This document shows positions 1 to 8,788 of a stretch of DNA of 8,788 bases, in pieces. Origin of the DNA: Actinomycetes bacterium (GTDB taxonomy: Bacteria; Actinomycetota; Acidimicrobiia; Acidimicrobiales; RAAP-2); assembly GCA_021799915.1 (NCBI GenBank), contig JAJYZN010000115.1:1-8788 (forward strand). The letters run 5' to 3'. The notes under the pieces were generated by a model, which saw only the letters and a list, made by a program, of their open reading frames with translations, did not search any database and was not told where the DNA came from. The stretch's first letter is position 1, and the number at the start of each line of letters is the position of its first letter. The translations under genes were made by a program, and so were the position numbers.

Positions 1-390
1 GACGGCAGGGCTCTCTACGTCATCTCGGTGGCAGCCGAGCTGGCCGGCGTCCATCCCCAGACGCTCAGGGTCTACGAGCGCCGGGGACTGCTCGACCCGT
101 CGCGCACCAGCGGGGGCAGCCGGCGCGTCTCCGATCGCGACCTGGAGCGCCTCCGCCGCATCCAAGAGCTCACGGCGGCGGGTCTCAACCTCGAAGGGGT
201 GCGGCGGGTCCTGGCCCTCGAGGCCGAGGTGTCCCGCCTCGAAGCAGAGCTGAGCCGGGTGCGAGCCGAGGCCCGCGAGGCGGTCGAGCGCACCCACCGC
301 CAATATCGCCGGGACCTCGTACCCGTCAACCAGGCACCGGTCCCATTGGATGTCGCCCGCCGCCTGCGGGCGCGGAGCTCGAGGAGCTGA
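1..390 (+). CDS. hspR: HspR, MerR-family heat-shock repressor (5' end missing)
   Basis: Transcriptional repressor of the heat-shock regulon. In actinobacteria HspR, with DnaK as co-repressor, binds inverted-repeat (HAIR) operators ahead of dnaK and clpB. The frame is open from base 1 and gives 129 residues. Numbering from the first codon, [20 protein letters not shown] (6-25) is the characteristic HspR version of the MerR helix-turn-helix. The wing and second helices run to about residue 72. An acidic/basic coiled coil follows (about 72-102), ending in YRRDLVPV (102-109), a tail motif also found in mycobacterial HspR. Family members start a few residues before YVISVAA, so the true start lies just left of the window; the GTG at 28 would cut into the DNA-binding domain. 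The gene ends 4 bases before clpB, so the repressor and its classic target are probably co-transcribed. The operator itself is outside the window. Confidence 0.93.
   Translation, partial: DGRALYVISVAAELAGVHPQTLRVYERRGLLDPSRTSGGSRRVSDRDLERLRRIQELTAAGLNLEGVRRVLALEAEVSRLEAELSRVRAEAREAVERTHRQYRRDLVPVNQAPVPLDVARRLRARSSRS
381..386 (+). promoter_or_regulatory. Ribosome binding site of clpB
   Basis: GAGGAG lies 8 bases before the ATG at 395 and inside the last codons of hspR. It decides the clpB start in favour of this ATG over an in-frame ATG at 350, which would add 15 residues without a counterpart in the family. Its location inside hspR suggests coupled translation. Confidence 0.75.
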
Positions 391-394
391 GGGC

Positions 395-2884
<2,490 letters not shown>

Positions 2885-2934
2885 CCGTCGGGAACCCGAT
2901 CGAGCGGAACCATGCGAGCATTCTCCCGGCGCGG

Positions 2935-2950
2935 TACACTGCCGTGTAAT
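2935..2950 (+). promoter_or_regulatory. Candidate promoter region of purA with small dyad
   Basis: The 93-base gap between clpB and purA holds two overlapping -10-like hexamers, TACACT (2935-2940) and TGTAAT (2945-2950, five of six matches to TATAAT). Either would place a transcription start about 20-30 bases before the purA GTG. No convincing -35 box is seen. The same bases form a dyad, TACAC (2935-2939) and GTGTA (2944-2948) separated by 4 bases, which could be an operator or chance. A promoter here would separate the purine genes from the heat-shock unit. No Rho-independent terminator is visible after clpB. Confidence 0.4.
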
Positions 2951-2962
2951 CCGTAGTCACGA

Positions 2963-2970
2963 GCGGAGGA
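2963..2970 (+). promoter_or_regulatory. Ribosome binding site of purA
   Basis: GCGGAGGA is 7 bases before the GTG at 2978. It settles the choice between that GTG and the nearby ATG at 2971, which is in another frame and directly abuts the site. Confidence 0.8.
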
Positions 2971-2977
2971 ATGACGC

Positions 2978-4261
2978 GTGCCGGCAACGGTGGTCGTCGG
3001 GGCCCAGTGGGGCGACGAGGGCAAGGGAAAGCTGACCGACCTGCTGGCCGCCGGCATGGACGTCGTGGTGCGCTACCAGGGCGGCCACAATGCCGGGCAC
3101 ACCATCGTCGTCGGCGGGGAGTCCTATGCGCTGCAGCTCTGCCCGAGCGGCGTGCTCTACCCGCACATCACGCCGGTCATCGGCAACGGTGTCGTTGTGG
3201 ACCCGGCGGTGCTGCTTGAAGAGATCGACGGGCTCGGTGCCAGGGGTGTGGACACCTCACGCCTGGTGGTGAGCGGCAACGCGCACCTCATCATGCCCTA
3301 CCACCAGGAGCTCGACCGGGTGACCGAACGGTACCTGGGCAAGAACGCGCTCGGGACCACGCGCCGGGGCATCGGGCCCGCCTACGCCGACAAGGCGGCC
3401 CGGGTGGGGCTGCGGGTCCAGGACCTGCTGGATCCCAAGATCTTCCGCCAGAAGCTCGACGTGGTGCTGAAAGAGAAGAACGCCGTGCTCTCACGGGTCT
3501 ACAACCGCCTGCCGATGGACGCCGACGAGATCGCGCGCTGCTACCTCGACGAGTATGCGCCCCGCCTCGCCCCCATGGTGGGGGACACGGTCGGGGTGGT
3601 CCACGACGCGCTGGCCGCGGGACGCAACGTCCTGCTGGAGGGCGCCCAGGCCACCTTCTTGGACCTCGACCACGGGACCTACCCCTTCGTCACCTCGTCG
3701 AACCCGGTGGCCGGCGGGGCCTGCACCGGGTCGGGGCTCGGGCCGCGCGACATCGAGCGGGTGATCGGGATCGCCAAGGCCTACGTGACCCGTGTGGGCG
3801 CCGGCCCGTTCCCCACCGAAGTGTCCGGAGCACTCGACGACCTCCTGGTCGAGCGCGGGAGGGAATTCGGCACCGTGACCGGACGGCGCCGGAGGTGCGG
3901 GTGGTTCGACGCCGTGATGGCCCGCCAGGCGGTGAGGCTCAATTCGCTGTCCGAGGTTGCCCTGACCAAGCTCGACGTCCTGGACACCTTCGAGACCGTC
4001 CGGGTCTGCGTCGCCTACGAAGCCGGCGGCGAGCGCTTCACCCACCCCCCGTACCACCAGTCGGTGCTCCACCAGGTCACGCCGGTCTACGAGGAGCTGG
4101 AAGGCTGGAAGACCGATCTCACCGGGGCTACCTGCCTGGGGGACCTGCCGGCTGCCGCCAGGGACTACGTGGGCTTCTTGTCCGAGCAGATCGGCGTGCC
4201 GGTCAAGCTCGTGGGCGTGGGACCCGGCCGCCAGCAGTTCGTGTCGTTCGCGGCAGCGTGA
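2978..4261 (+). CDS. purA: Adenylosuccinate synthetase
   Basis: Cytosolic enzyme that joins IMP and aspartate using GTP to give adenylosuccinate, the first committed step from IMP to AMP. The 427 residues match the family's usual length. Motifs in order: [11 protein letters not shown] (8-18) with the catalytic Asp13; GGHNAGHT (35-42) with His41, at the same numbers as in E. coli PurA; the IMP-binding [17 protein letters not shown]; the [16 protein letters not shown] segment; [11 protein letters not shown]; and, toward the C-terminus, [10 protein letters not shown] and TKLDVLD near the aspartate and GTP sites. The GTG start is chosen from its ribosome binding site and because [14 protein letters not shown] aligns with the family N-terminus. 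It is the first gene of the purine run, 93 bases after clpB and 46 before purD. Nothing is missing. Confidence 0.98.
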   Translation: MPATVVVGAQWGDEGKGKLTDLLAAGMDVVVRYQGGHNAGHTIVVGGESYALQLCPSGVLYPHITPVIGNGVVVDPAVLLEEIDGLGARGVDTSRLVVSGNAHLIMPYHQELDRVTERYLGKNALGTTRRGIGPAYADKAARVGLRVQDLLDPKIFRQKLDVVLKEKNAVLSRVYNRLPMDADEIARCYLDEYAPRLAPMVGDTVGVVHDALAAGRNVLLEGAQATFLDLDHGTYPFVTSSNPVAGGACTGSGLGPRDIERVIGIAKAYVTRVGAGPFPTEVSGALDDLLVERGREFGTVTGRRRRCGWFDAVMARQAVRLNSLSEVALTKLDVLDTFETVRVCVAYEAGGERFTHPPYHQSVLHQVTPVYEELEGWKTDLTGATCLGDLPAAARDYVGFLSEQIGVPVKLVGVGPGRQQFVSFAAA

Positions 4262-4307
4262 GCAGCTCGGGGCCCGTGGCCGAGAGCGCCCGAGGCGGGT
4301 CGGTCCG

Positions 4308-5591
4308 TTGAGCTCGGTGGTGTGCGTGGTGGGCTCGGGCGGGCGGGAGCACGCACTGGCCCGAGCGCTGGCCCGGACGGCCGACGTCGTCGTCACCCCG
4401 GGGAACCCGGGCATGCCCGCGCGCCGTGCCGATGGCGGCACGATCTCGGTGACCGCAGCGCCACCCGAGGAGGTCGAAGCGGACCTGGTGGTGATCGGTC
4501 CCGAGGCGCCGCTGGTCGCCGGGTTGGCGGACCGACTCCGGGCCGCCGGTCGCCTGGTGCTTGGACCCGGTGCCGACGGTGCGCGCCTCGAGGGGTCCAA
4601 AGCCTTCATGAAGGAGGTCTTGGCCGACGCCGGGGTGCCGACGGCCCGCTACGGGGTGTTCGACCGGGCCGAAGAGGCCAGGGCCTTCCTGCGATCGCTG
4701 CCTGGTCCCTGGGTGGTGAAGACCGACGGCCTGGCCTCGGGGAAGGGCGTGCTCGTGACCGGCTCGCTGGAGGAAGCCGAAGCCGACGTGTCGGCCAAGC
4801 TCTCGGGCGATGCGTTCGGGCCGGCTGGCCGGCGGGTGGTGATCGAAGAAGGGCTCGCCGGGCCCGAGTGCTCGCTCATGGTGCTCTGCGACGGGCGCCG
4901 CGTCGTCCCTCTGGCTCCGGCCCGGGACGCGAAGCGCCTCGGTGACGGCGACGTGGGCCCGAACACCGGCGGAATGGGTGCCTGCTCTCCCCTCGCGGAC
5001 GTCGGCGAGGAACTGGTGGACGAGATGGTCGGCACGCTGGTCGAACCGGTGGTGGGTGCCCTGCGCTCCCGGGGCATCGACTACCGGGGGGTCCTCTACG
5101 CCGGGCTCATGCTCACCGCGGACGGCCCCAAGGTGCTCGAGTACAACGTGCGCTTCGGCGACCCCGAGGCCCAGGTCGTGCTGACCCGCCTCGACGAGGA
5201 CCCGGTGGAGCTCCTGACCTCGGCGGCCGCAGGGAAGCTGTCGGAAGCGCGCGGACGGCCGGCGTTCACTGCGGACCCGGCGGTCTGCGTGGTACTGGCC
5301 GCCGCTGGCTACCCCGCCGACCCCGAAGCCGGTGCGATCGTGCCCGGCCTCGCCCCCGACGGGCAGCCGGCCGACACGGTCCCTGGCGTGACCGTGTACC
5401 ACTCGGGCACGGCCCAGGACCGCCCGGGCGGTCCGTTCCGGGTCGCCGGTGGTCGAGTGCTCTCGGTGACGGCGCTCGGTGCCGACCTGGGCGAGGCGCG
5501 GCAGCGGGCGTACCAGGTGGTGGACGCCCTCGCCTGGGAAGGCGCCCAGTACCGCCGCGACATCGCCGCCACGGGAGGTGACGGCCCGTGA
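4308..5591 (+). CDS. purD: Phosphoribosylamine-glycine ligase (GAR synthetase)
   Basis: ATP-grasp enzyme that couples glycine to 5-phosphoribosylamine, the second step of de novo purine synthesis. It has 427 residues, full length for a monofunctional bacterial PurD. The N-terminal domain opens with VVGSGGREHAL (8-18), followed by GPEAPLVAGLADRL. The ATP-grasp domain includes GSKAFMKE, VVKTDGLASGKG (136-147), GPNTGGMGACSP, and the metal-binding EYNVRFGDPEAQ (278-289). The start is uncertain. TTG at 4308 follows a G-rich stretch (GAGGCGGG, 4292-4299) at 8 bases. GTG at 4317 would give an N-terminus nearer the family norm but lacks a well-spaced site. The stop overlaps the purB start in GTGA, indicating coupled translation of purD and purB. 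Confidence 0.97.
   Translation: MSSVVCVVGSGGREHALARALARTADVVVTPGNPGMPARRADGGTISVTAAPPEEVEADLVVIGPEAPLVAGLADRLRAAGRLVLGPGADGARLEGSKAFMKEVLADAGVPTARYGVFDRAEEARAFLRSLPGPWVVKTDGLASGKGVLVTGSLEEAEADVSAKLSGDAFGPAGRRVVIEEGLAGPECSLMVLCDGRRVVPLAPARDAKRLGDGDVGPNTGGMGACSPLADVGEELVDEMVGTLVEPVVGALRSRGIDYRGVLYAGLMLTADGPKVLEYNVRFGDPEAQVVLTRLDEDPVELLTSAAAGKLSEARGRPAFTADPAVCVVLAAAGYPADPEAGAIVPGLAPDGQPADTVPGVTVYHSGTAQDRPGGPFRVAGGRVLSVTALGADLGEARQRAYQVVDALAWEGAQYRRDIAATGGDGP
5574..5580 (+). promoter_or_regulatory. Ribosome binding site of purB
   Basis: GGAGGTG is 7 bases before the GTG at 5588, inside the end of purD. It supports a GTG start that overlaps the purD stop codon. Confidence 0.75.
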
Positions 5592-6910
5592 TCCCCCGCT
5601 ACAGCCCGGCCGACATGGCAGCTCTGTTCAGCGACGAAGCGAGGCTGGCACGCTGGCTGGAGGTGGAGGTGCTGGCGCTCGAAGGGCAAGCGGCGGTCGG
5701 CGCGGTCCCCCGCGAGGTGGCCGTTGCCGCGCGCGCCAGAGCCCCCCGGGTGGACGCTGCTCTGGTCGCAGCAGTTGCCGAGCGCGAGCGGGTGACCGAC
5801 CACGACGTCGCGGCGTTTGTCGACGTGGTGCAGGAGCGGGTGGGCCCTCCCGAGGGCTCGTGGATCCACTTCGGTCTCACCTCGTCCGATGTCGTCGACA
5901 CCGCCCAGTGCGCCACCCTCGCGGCGGCGTGCGAGCTCCTCATCGAGGCCTCGGGCGAGCTGGTCGGGGTACTGAGGGAGCGAGCCCGCGAGCTGATCGA
6001 CGTCCCGGTGACCGGCCGGACCCACGGGATGCACGCAGAGCCCACGACCTTCGGGGCCAAGCTGGCCCTCTGGGCGCTCCAGTCCGACCGTGACCGCCAG
6101 CGCCTCGCGGCTGCGCGCCAGCGGGTCGCCGTCGGCAAGCTGTCGGGTGCGGTCGGCACGTACTCGAACATCGACCCGGCAGTCGAGGCATACGTCTGCG
6201 AGGCGTTGGGCTTGCGACCGGTCCCGGCCACCCAGGTGATCGCCCGGGACCGGCATGCCGAGTACCTGTACGCGTGCGCGTCGGTGGGCGCCACCGTCGA
6301 GCTGATCGCCACCGAGGTTCGCCACCTGGCCCGCAGCGAGGTCGGTGAAGCCGAAGAGCCGTTCGCCTCGGGGCAGAAGGGGTCCTCCGCGATGCCGCAC
6401 AAGCGCAACCCGATCCTCTCCGAGCGCCTGTGCGGGCTGGCGCGAGTGCTCCGCGGCTATGCCGGGGCCGGCCTCGAGGACGTCGCCTTGTGGCACGAGC
6501 GGGACATCTCCCACAGCTCGGTGGAGCGGGTGGTGTTGCCCGACGCCTCGCTGCTCGCGTGCTACGTGCTCCGCCAGGCGACGCGGCTGGTCGGTGGCCT
6601 GGTGGTCCACGGCGATCGGGCGCTCGACACCCTGGTCAATGGGAGTCGTGGCCTGGTGTTCAGCCAGTCGGTCCTGCTCGCGATGGTGGCAGCGGGCATG
6701 GGGCGCGACGAGGCGTACCGGATCGTCCAACGCGACGCGCGCCGCGCTGTCGAGGAGCAGGTGCACCTGCGAGCCGTCCTGGAGGCGGACCCCGACGTGC
6801 CGCTCGACGCCGAGGCGCTCGACCGGGCGTTCGACCTCGACCGGGTGCTCGTCCACCGCCGCCGCGCGCTCGACGCGCTCGGCGGCATCGACGACGGGAC
6901 GGCTCGTTGA
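5588..6910 (+). CDS. purB: Adenylosuccinate lyase
   Basis: Fumarase/aspartase-superfamily tetramer that releases fumarate twice in purine synthesis: from SAICAR to AICAR, and from adenylosuccinate (the PurA product) to AMP. The 440 residues are typical of the short bacterial type resembling B. subtilis PurB. The N-terminal MIPRYSP is the family opening. Visible motifs are HFGLTSSDVVDTA, TGRTHGMHAEPTTFG (142-156) with the catalytic His146, and the superfamily signature GSSAMPHKRNP (265-275) with the flexible-loop catalytic serine (266 or 267). WHERDISHSSVER follows. The gene begins in the purD stop (GTGA) and so is probably translated with it. After its TGA come 52 bases before purS. Confidence 0.98.
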   Translation: MIPRYSPADMAALFSDEARLARWLEVEVLALEGQAAVGAVPREVAVAARARAPRVDAALVAAVAERERVTDHDVAAFVDVVQERVGPPEGSWIHFGLTSSDVVDTAQCATLAAACELLIEASGELVGVLRERARELIDVPVTGRTHGMHAEPTTFGAKLALWALQSDRDRQRLAAARQRVAVGKLSGAVGTYSNIDPAVEAYVCEALGLRPVPATQVIARDRHAEYLYACASVGATVELIATEVRHLARSEVGEAEEPFASGQKGSSAMPHKRNPILSERLCGLARVLRGYAGAGLEDVALWHERDISHSSVERVVLPDASLLACYVLRQATRLVGGLVVHGDRALDTLVNGSRGLVFSQSVLLAMVAAGMGRDEAYRIVQRDARRAVEEQVHLRAVLEADPDVPLDAEALDRAFDLDRVLVHRRRALDALGGIDDGTAR

Positions 6911-6948
6911 ACGCGATGGCGCCCGCTGCCGGCCGGAGCACCTGCTGC

Positions 6949-6954
6949 TACGGT
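6949..6954 (+). promoter_or_regulatory. Candidate leaderless promoter (-10) of purS
   Basis: TACGGT fits the actinobacterial -10 pattern TAnnnT and ends 8 bases before the purS ATG at 6963, so transcription could start on or next to the A of the start codon. No Shine-Dalgarno sequence precedes the ATG, which fits a leaderless message. The eight bases GCTACGGT (6947-6954) recur at the same relative place before purL (8442-8449). No clear -35 box is seen. Confidence 0.5.
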
Positions 6955-6962
6955 TCCCGGCG

Positions 6963-7229
6963 ATGAGGTTCACCGCTCGGGTCGAGGTACGGCTCCGGCC
7001 CGGGATCGCCGACCCCGAAGGGGCGACGATCGAGCGCGCGCTGCCGGCGCTGGGCTTCACCGAGGTGAGCGGCGTACGGGCCGGGCGGATGTTCCGCTTC
7101 AGCCTGGAGGCGGCCGACGAGGCGGCGGCTGTCGCCCGGGCGGGCGACCTGGCACACCGCCTGCTGGCCAACCCGGTCATCGAGGAGAGCTCGGTGGAGA
7201 TCGTGCCGTCCGGCGACGGGGGACAGTGA
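6963..7229 (+). CDS. purS: FGAM synthase subunit PurS
   Basis: Small accessory subunit that, with PurQ (glutaminase) and PurL (synthetase), forms the three-part phosphoribosylformylglycinamidine synthase, and helps hold the complex so ammonia can pass between subunits. The 88 residues have the family's usual length and landmarks: a first beta strand TARVEVRLRPGIADPEG (4-20), then ALPALGFTEVSGVRAGRMF (26-44), and the near-invariant LLANPVIEE (67-75). ATG at 6963 is the only start that preserves the N-terminal strand, although no Shine-Dalgarno site precedes it. The stop overlaps the purQ GTG start (GTGA), consistent with balanced production of the two subunits. Confidence 0.95.
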   Translation: MRFTARVEVRLRPGIADPEGATIERALPALGFTEVSGVRAGRMFRFSLEAADEAAAVARAGDLAHRLLANPVIEESSVEIVPSGDGGQ

Positions 7230-7894
7230 CCGCTCGGGTCGGCGTGGTGGTGTTTCCCGGCACCAACTGCGAGCACGACGTGTGCCGCGCAGTGGAGGCG
7301 GTCGGCGGCCAGGCCGAGCTCAAATGGCACCAGGACCGCGGGCTGGGCGACCTCGATGCCGTGGTCCTGCCCGGCGGATTTGCCCACGGGGACTACCTCC
7401 GGCCCGGCGCGTTGGCGCGGTTCTCGCCGGTGATGGCCGCCGTGGAGCGCTTCGCCTCGGCCGGCGGGCCGGTCGTCGGCATCTGCAACGGCTTCCAGGT
7501 GCTCACCGAAGCCGGCCTCCTCCCGGGGGCGCTCCAGAAGAACCGCCGGCTCCGCTTCGTGTGCGCCACGGTCGGGGTCCGGGTGGCCTCGTCGTCGTCG
7601 GTGCTCACCGCCGGCGTCGCGGCGGGGACCGGTCTGCAGATACCGGTCAACCACTTCCTGGGCAGCTACACGTGCGACCAGGCGACGTTGGAGGAGCTCC
7701 GTGCCAACGACCGGATCGTGCTGCGCTACGAGGAGAACCCGAACGGCTCGGTCGACGACATCGCCGGCATCGCGAACGCCGGGGGGAACGTCGTCGGCCT
7801 CATGCCGCACCCCGAGAGGGCTGTCGACCTGGACACCGGCACCGGCGACGGCGCCGTCCTGCTGGCCGCCCTGGTCAGCCGCGGGTTCGGGTGA
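7226..7894 (+). CDS. purQ: FGAM synthase glutaminase subunit PurQ
   Basis: Class I glutamine amidotransferase that supplies ammonia to PurL for conversion of FGAR to FGAM. It has 222 residues, the standard length for the stand-alone subunit. The N-terminus VGVVVFPGTNCEHD (5-18) is characteristic. The oxyanion region is LPGGFAHGDYLRPGA, the nucleophile elbow GICNGFQVL contains Cys87, and LMPHPERA supplies His195 and Glu197, completing the triad. NPNGSVDDIAGI is also family-typical. The GTG start overlaps the purS stop and has only a close, weak G-rich site (7218-7222), so translation probably depends on coupling. The last 20 bases overlap the 3' end of a convergent gene. PurL, its partner, is separated by that gene. 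Confidence 0.97.
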   Translation: MTARVGVVVFPGTNCEHDVCRAVEAVGGQAELKWHQDRGLGDLDAVVLPGGFAHGDYLRPGALARFSPVMAAVERFASAGGPVVGICNGFQVLTEAGLLPGALQKNRRLRFVCATVGVRVASSSSVLTAGVAAGTGLQIPVNHFLGSYTCDQATLEELRANDRIVLRYEENPNGSVDDIAGIANAGGNVVGLMPHPERAVDLDTGTGDGAVLLAALVSRGFG

Positions 7895-8300
7895 TGCGGG
7901 CTTTCTCCAGGGTCGCCGCGCTGACGCCCGCGGCCCGCCACGTCCCGTAGCTGATGCCCTTGCGCTCGCCGTAGGCCTTGGCCACTTTCACGAACTTCTT
8001 CTCCAGATCGGAGACGTCCTTCACGTCCGAGCGTCTCGACAGCTCGGCCTGGAGGTTCTTGCGCTCCTGGAGCAGGTGGAGGTGGGACAGCGGGTCGGCT
8101 GCGGCGAGCTCGCTCTCGATGGCGGCCAGCCGCTTCTCGATCGAGGCCGGGGTGCGCTGGCGGCCGCGCCGACGCTTGGTGGCGGCCAGGGCTTCCAAAT
8201 ACTGGCGTACCGCCCGACCCTCTTCTCGCCCTTTGGCCAAGGCTTCCTTGTGGGCCTTGGTCATCGGACGCTGGGCTGCTTTTGCTCTCTGGTTCGGCAT
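7875..8300 (-). CDS. Conserved basic protein of unknown function
   Basis: 141-residue protein; I do not know its function. The N-terminus is rich in Lys/Arg and Ala (MPNQRAKAAQRPMTKAHKEA), with a basic patch KRRRGRQR (42-49) leading into a charged, probably coiled-coil helix (about 52-90; EKRLAAIESELAAADPL, LQERKNLQAEL). The C-terminal part, KKFVKVAKAYGERKGISYGT (101-120) then WRAAGVSAATLEKARI (121-136), resembles the ending of small hypothetical proteins I recall as common in actinobacteria. It could be a compact nucleic-acid-binding fold; that is inference. There are no membrane segments or signal peptide. The - strand reading is preferred over the 220-codon + strand frame through the same DNA because it has an ATG start, a composition like a real soluble protein and the recognisable C-terminal motif. 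The gene converges on purQ, overlapping it by 20 bases, and diverges from purL. Only a weak AAAGA-like ribosome site precedes the ATG. Confidence 0.8.
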   Translation of the reverse strand: MPNQRAKAAQRPMTKAHKEALAKGREEGRAVRQYLEALAATKRRRGRQRTPASIEKRLAAIESELAAADPLSHLHLLQERKNLQAELSRRSDVKDVSDLEKKFVKVAKAYGERKGISYGTWRAAGVSAATLEKARITRTRG

Positions 8301-8391
8301 GACATGATTCTTTCGCGACGATCGATCAAATTCAAATCGAAGGTGCGCGATACCTCTCGTTGAGTGTCGTGTTTTTCGTCACAAGCCTGCC

Positions 8392-8403
8392 AAAACATGT
8401 TTT
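8392..8403. repeat. Perfect 12-base palindrome
   Basis: AAAACATGTTTT is its own reverse complement and sits about 54-65 bases before the purL start, in an A+T-rich spacer. Such a sequence is unlikely by chance at this genome's composition. It could be an operator for purL or for the divergent gene. It is not followed by a G+C stem or U-tract, so it is not a terminator. Confidence 0.55.
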
Positions 8404-8425
8404 TGCATTGAAAATGCCGATGCAA
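8403..8425. repeat. Inverted repeat upstream of purL
   Basis: TTGCAT (8403-8408) and ATGCAA (8420-8425) form a perfect dyad with an 11-base spacer, centred about 43 bases before the purL start. A second, nested dyad, GCATT/AATGC (8405-8409, 8413-8417), overlaps it. The position just upstream of where a -35 box would lie fits a regulator binding site. The function is unproven. Confidence 0.45.
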
Positions 8426-8443
8426 GGTCGCTGCCACCGCCGC

Positions 8444-8449
8444 TACGGT
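8444..8449 (+). promoter_or_regulatory. Candidate leaderless promoter (-10) of purL
   Basis: TACGGT ends 7 bases before the purL GTG at 8457, and no Shine-Dalgarno sequence lies in front of that start. The eight bases GCTACGGT (8442-8449) are identical to those before purS. The spacing predicts transcription starting at or beside the start codon, which would give purL its own leaderless message. Confidence 0.5.
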
Positions 8450-8456
8450 GTGGCAC

Positions 8457-8788
<332 letters not shown>

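Larger units (their letters stand above)
8301..8456. other. A+T-rich divergent intergenic region
   Basis: This spacer lies between the - strand hypothetical gene and purL. By my count bases 8301-8420 are about 44% G+C, far below the surrounding genes. It must hold promoters for both directions. It contains a tandem TCAAAT pair (8326-8337) flanked by a TCGAT/ATCGA dyad (8322-8326, 8336-8340), a 12-base palindrome, a second dyad, and the purL -10 element. I found no clear promoter for the - strand gene beyond a weak TTTGAT on that strand (8325-8330). Confidence 0.6.

Noticed and set aside
350..394. An upstream in-frame ATG for clpB at 350
   Set aside because: It would add 15 residues that ClpB proteins lack, and it has no ribosome site. 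The ATG at 395 has GAGGAG 8 bases before it.
2888..2899. TCGGGAACCCGA dyad right after clpB as a terminator
   Set aside because: Only about 4 pairs could form around a 4-base loop, with no U-tract.
2971..3219. An ATG at 2971 opening an 82-codon frame at the purA start
   Set aside because: It is out of frame with purA, directly abuts the ribosome site, and encodes an Arg/Gly-rich shadow of purA.
4266..4284. A possible hairpin (CTCGG/CCGAG) after purA as a terminator
   Set aside because: The stem is only 5 pairs with a 9-base loop and no U-tract follows. Such dyads are common by chance in G+C-rich DNA.
4203..5402. A 399-codon - strand frame opposite purA and purD
   Set aside because: It is another shadow of high third-position G+C, with no ribosome site or recognisable domain.
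5309..7810. An 833-codon open frame on the - strand, antisense to purD-purB-purS-purQ
   Set aside because: It runs opposite four well-supported genes and spans their junctions. The product shows no family motif, and codon bias explains the lack of stops.
7701..8363. A 220-codon + strand frame through the end of purQ and the hypothetical gene
   Set aside because: It begins inside purQ in another frame and its translation is Ser/Arg-rich and then aperiodic. The - strand reading has an ATG, a plausible soluble protein and a recalled conserved C-terminus.

Overview
The window reads as ordinary chromosomal housekeeping DNA from a high-G+C actinobacterium. The base is strongly G/C at third codon positions, which produces many long open antisense frames. 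An HspR-type MerR repressor, an actinobacterial-style ClpB, separate PurS/PurQ/PurL subunits, and GTG/TTG starts all fit this. The ClpB and PurS/PurQ wording, together with apparent leaderless promoters, made me lean to the Acidimicrobiia, but that placement is an inference from memory and was not computed.

Region 1 (1-2884) is a heat-shock unit. It holds the 3' part of hspR, whose start lies left of the window, followed 4 bases later by a complete clpB disaggregase gene. The operator for this unit, probably with dnaK-grpE-dnaJ, must lie upstream of the window.

Region 2 (2885-7894) is a purine biosynthesis run on the + strand: purA, purD, purB, purS, purQ. purD/purB and purS/purQ overlap by GTGA, which suggests translational coupling. 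A candidate promoter sits before purA. A second, apparently leaderless promoter sits right before purS. Together the genes cover the GAR synthetase step (PurD), the FGAM synthase complex (PurS, PurQ, PurL), the adenylosuccinate lyase step used twice (PurB), and the first AMP-branch step (PurA). purC, often found between purB and purS/Q/L in actinobacteria, is not here.

Region 3 (7875-8456) interrupts the purine run. A small basic gene of unknown function lies on the - strand, converges on purQ and overlaps its last 20 bases. It is followed by a 156-base intergenic stretch that is much richer in A+T and carries two dyad-symmetric elements. purL then begins with its own candidate leaderless promoter and runs off the right edge. 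The promoter core GCTACGGT placed 7-8 bases before the start codon is shared by purS and purL.

No RNA genes, CRISPR arrays, insertion sequences or convincing Rho-independent terminators were seen. The most notable points are the shared leaderless promoter motif, the convergent gene splitting purQ from purL with its palindromic A+T-rich spacer, a shortened loop in the second ATPase domain of ClpB, and an Asp in place of a normally conserved His in the PurL active-site motif.
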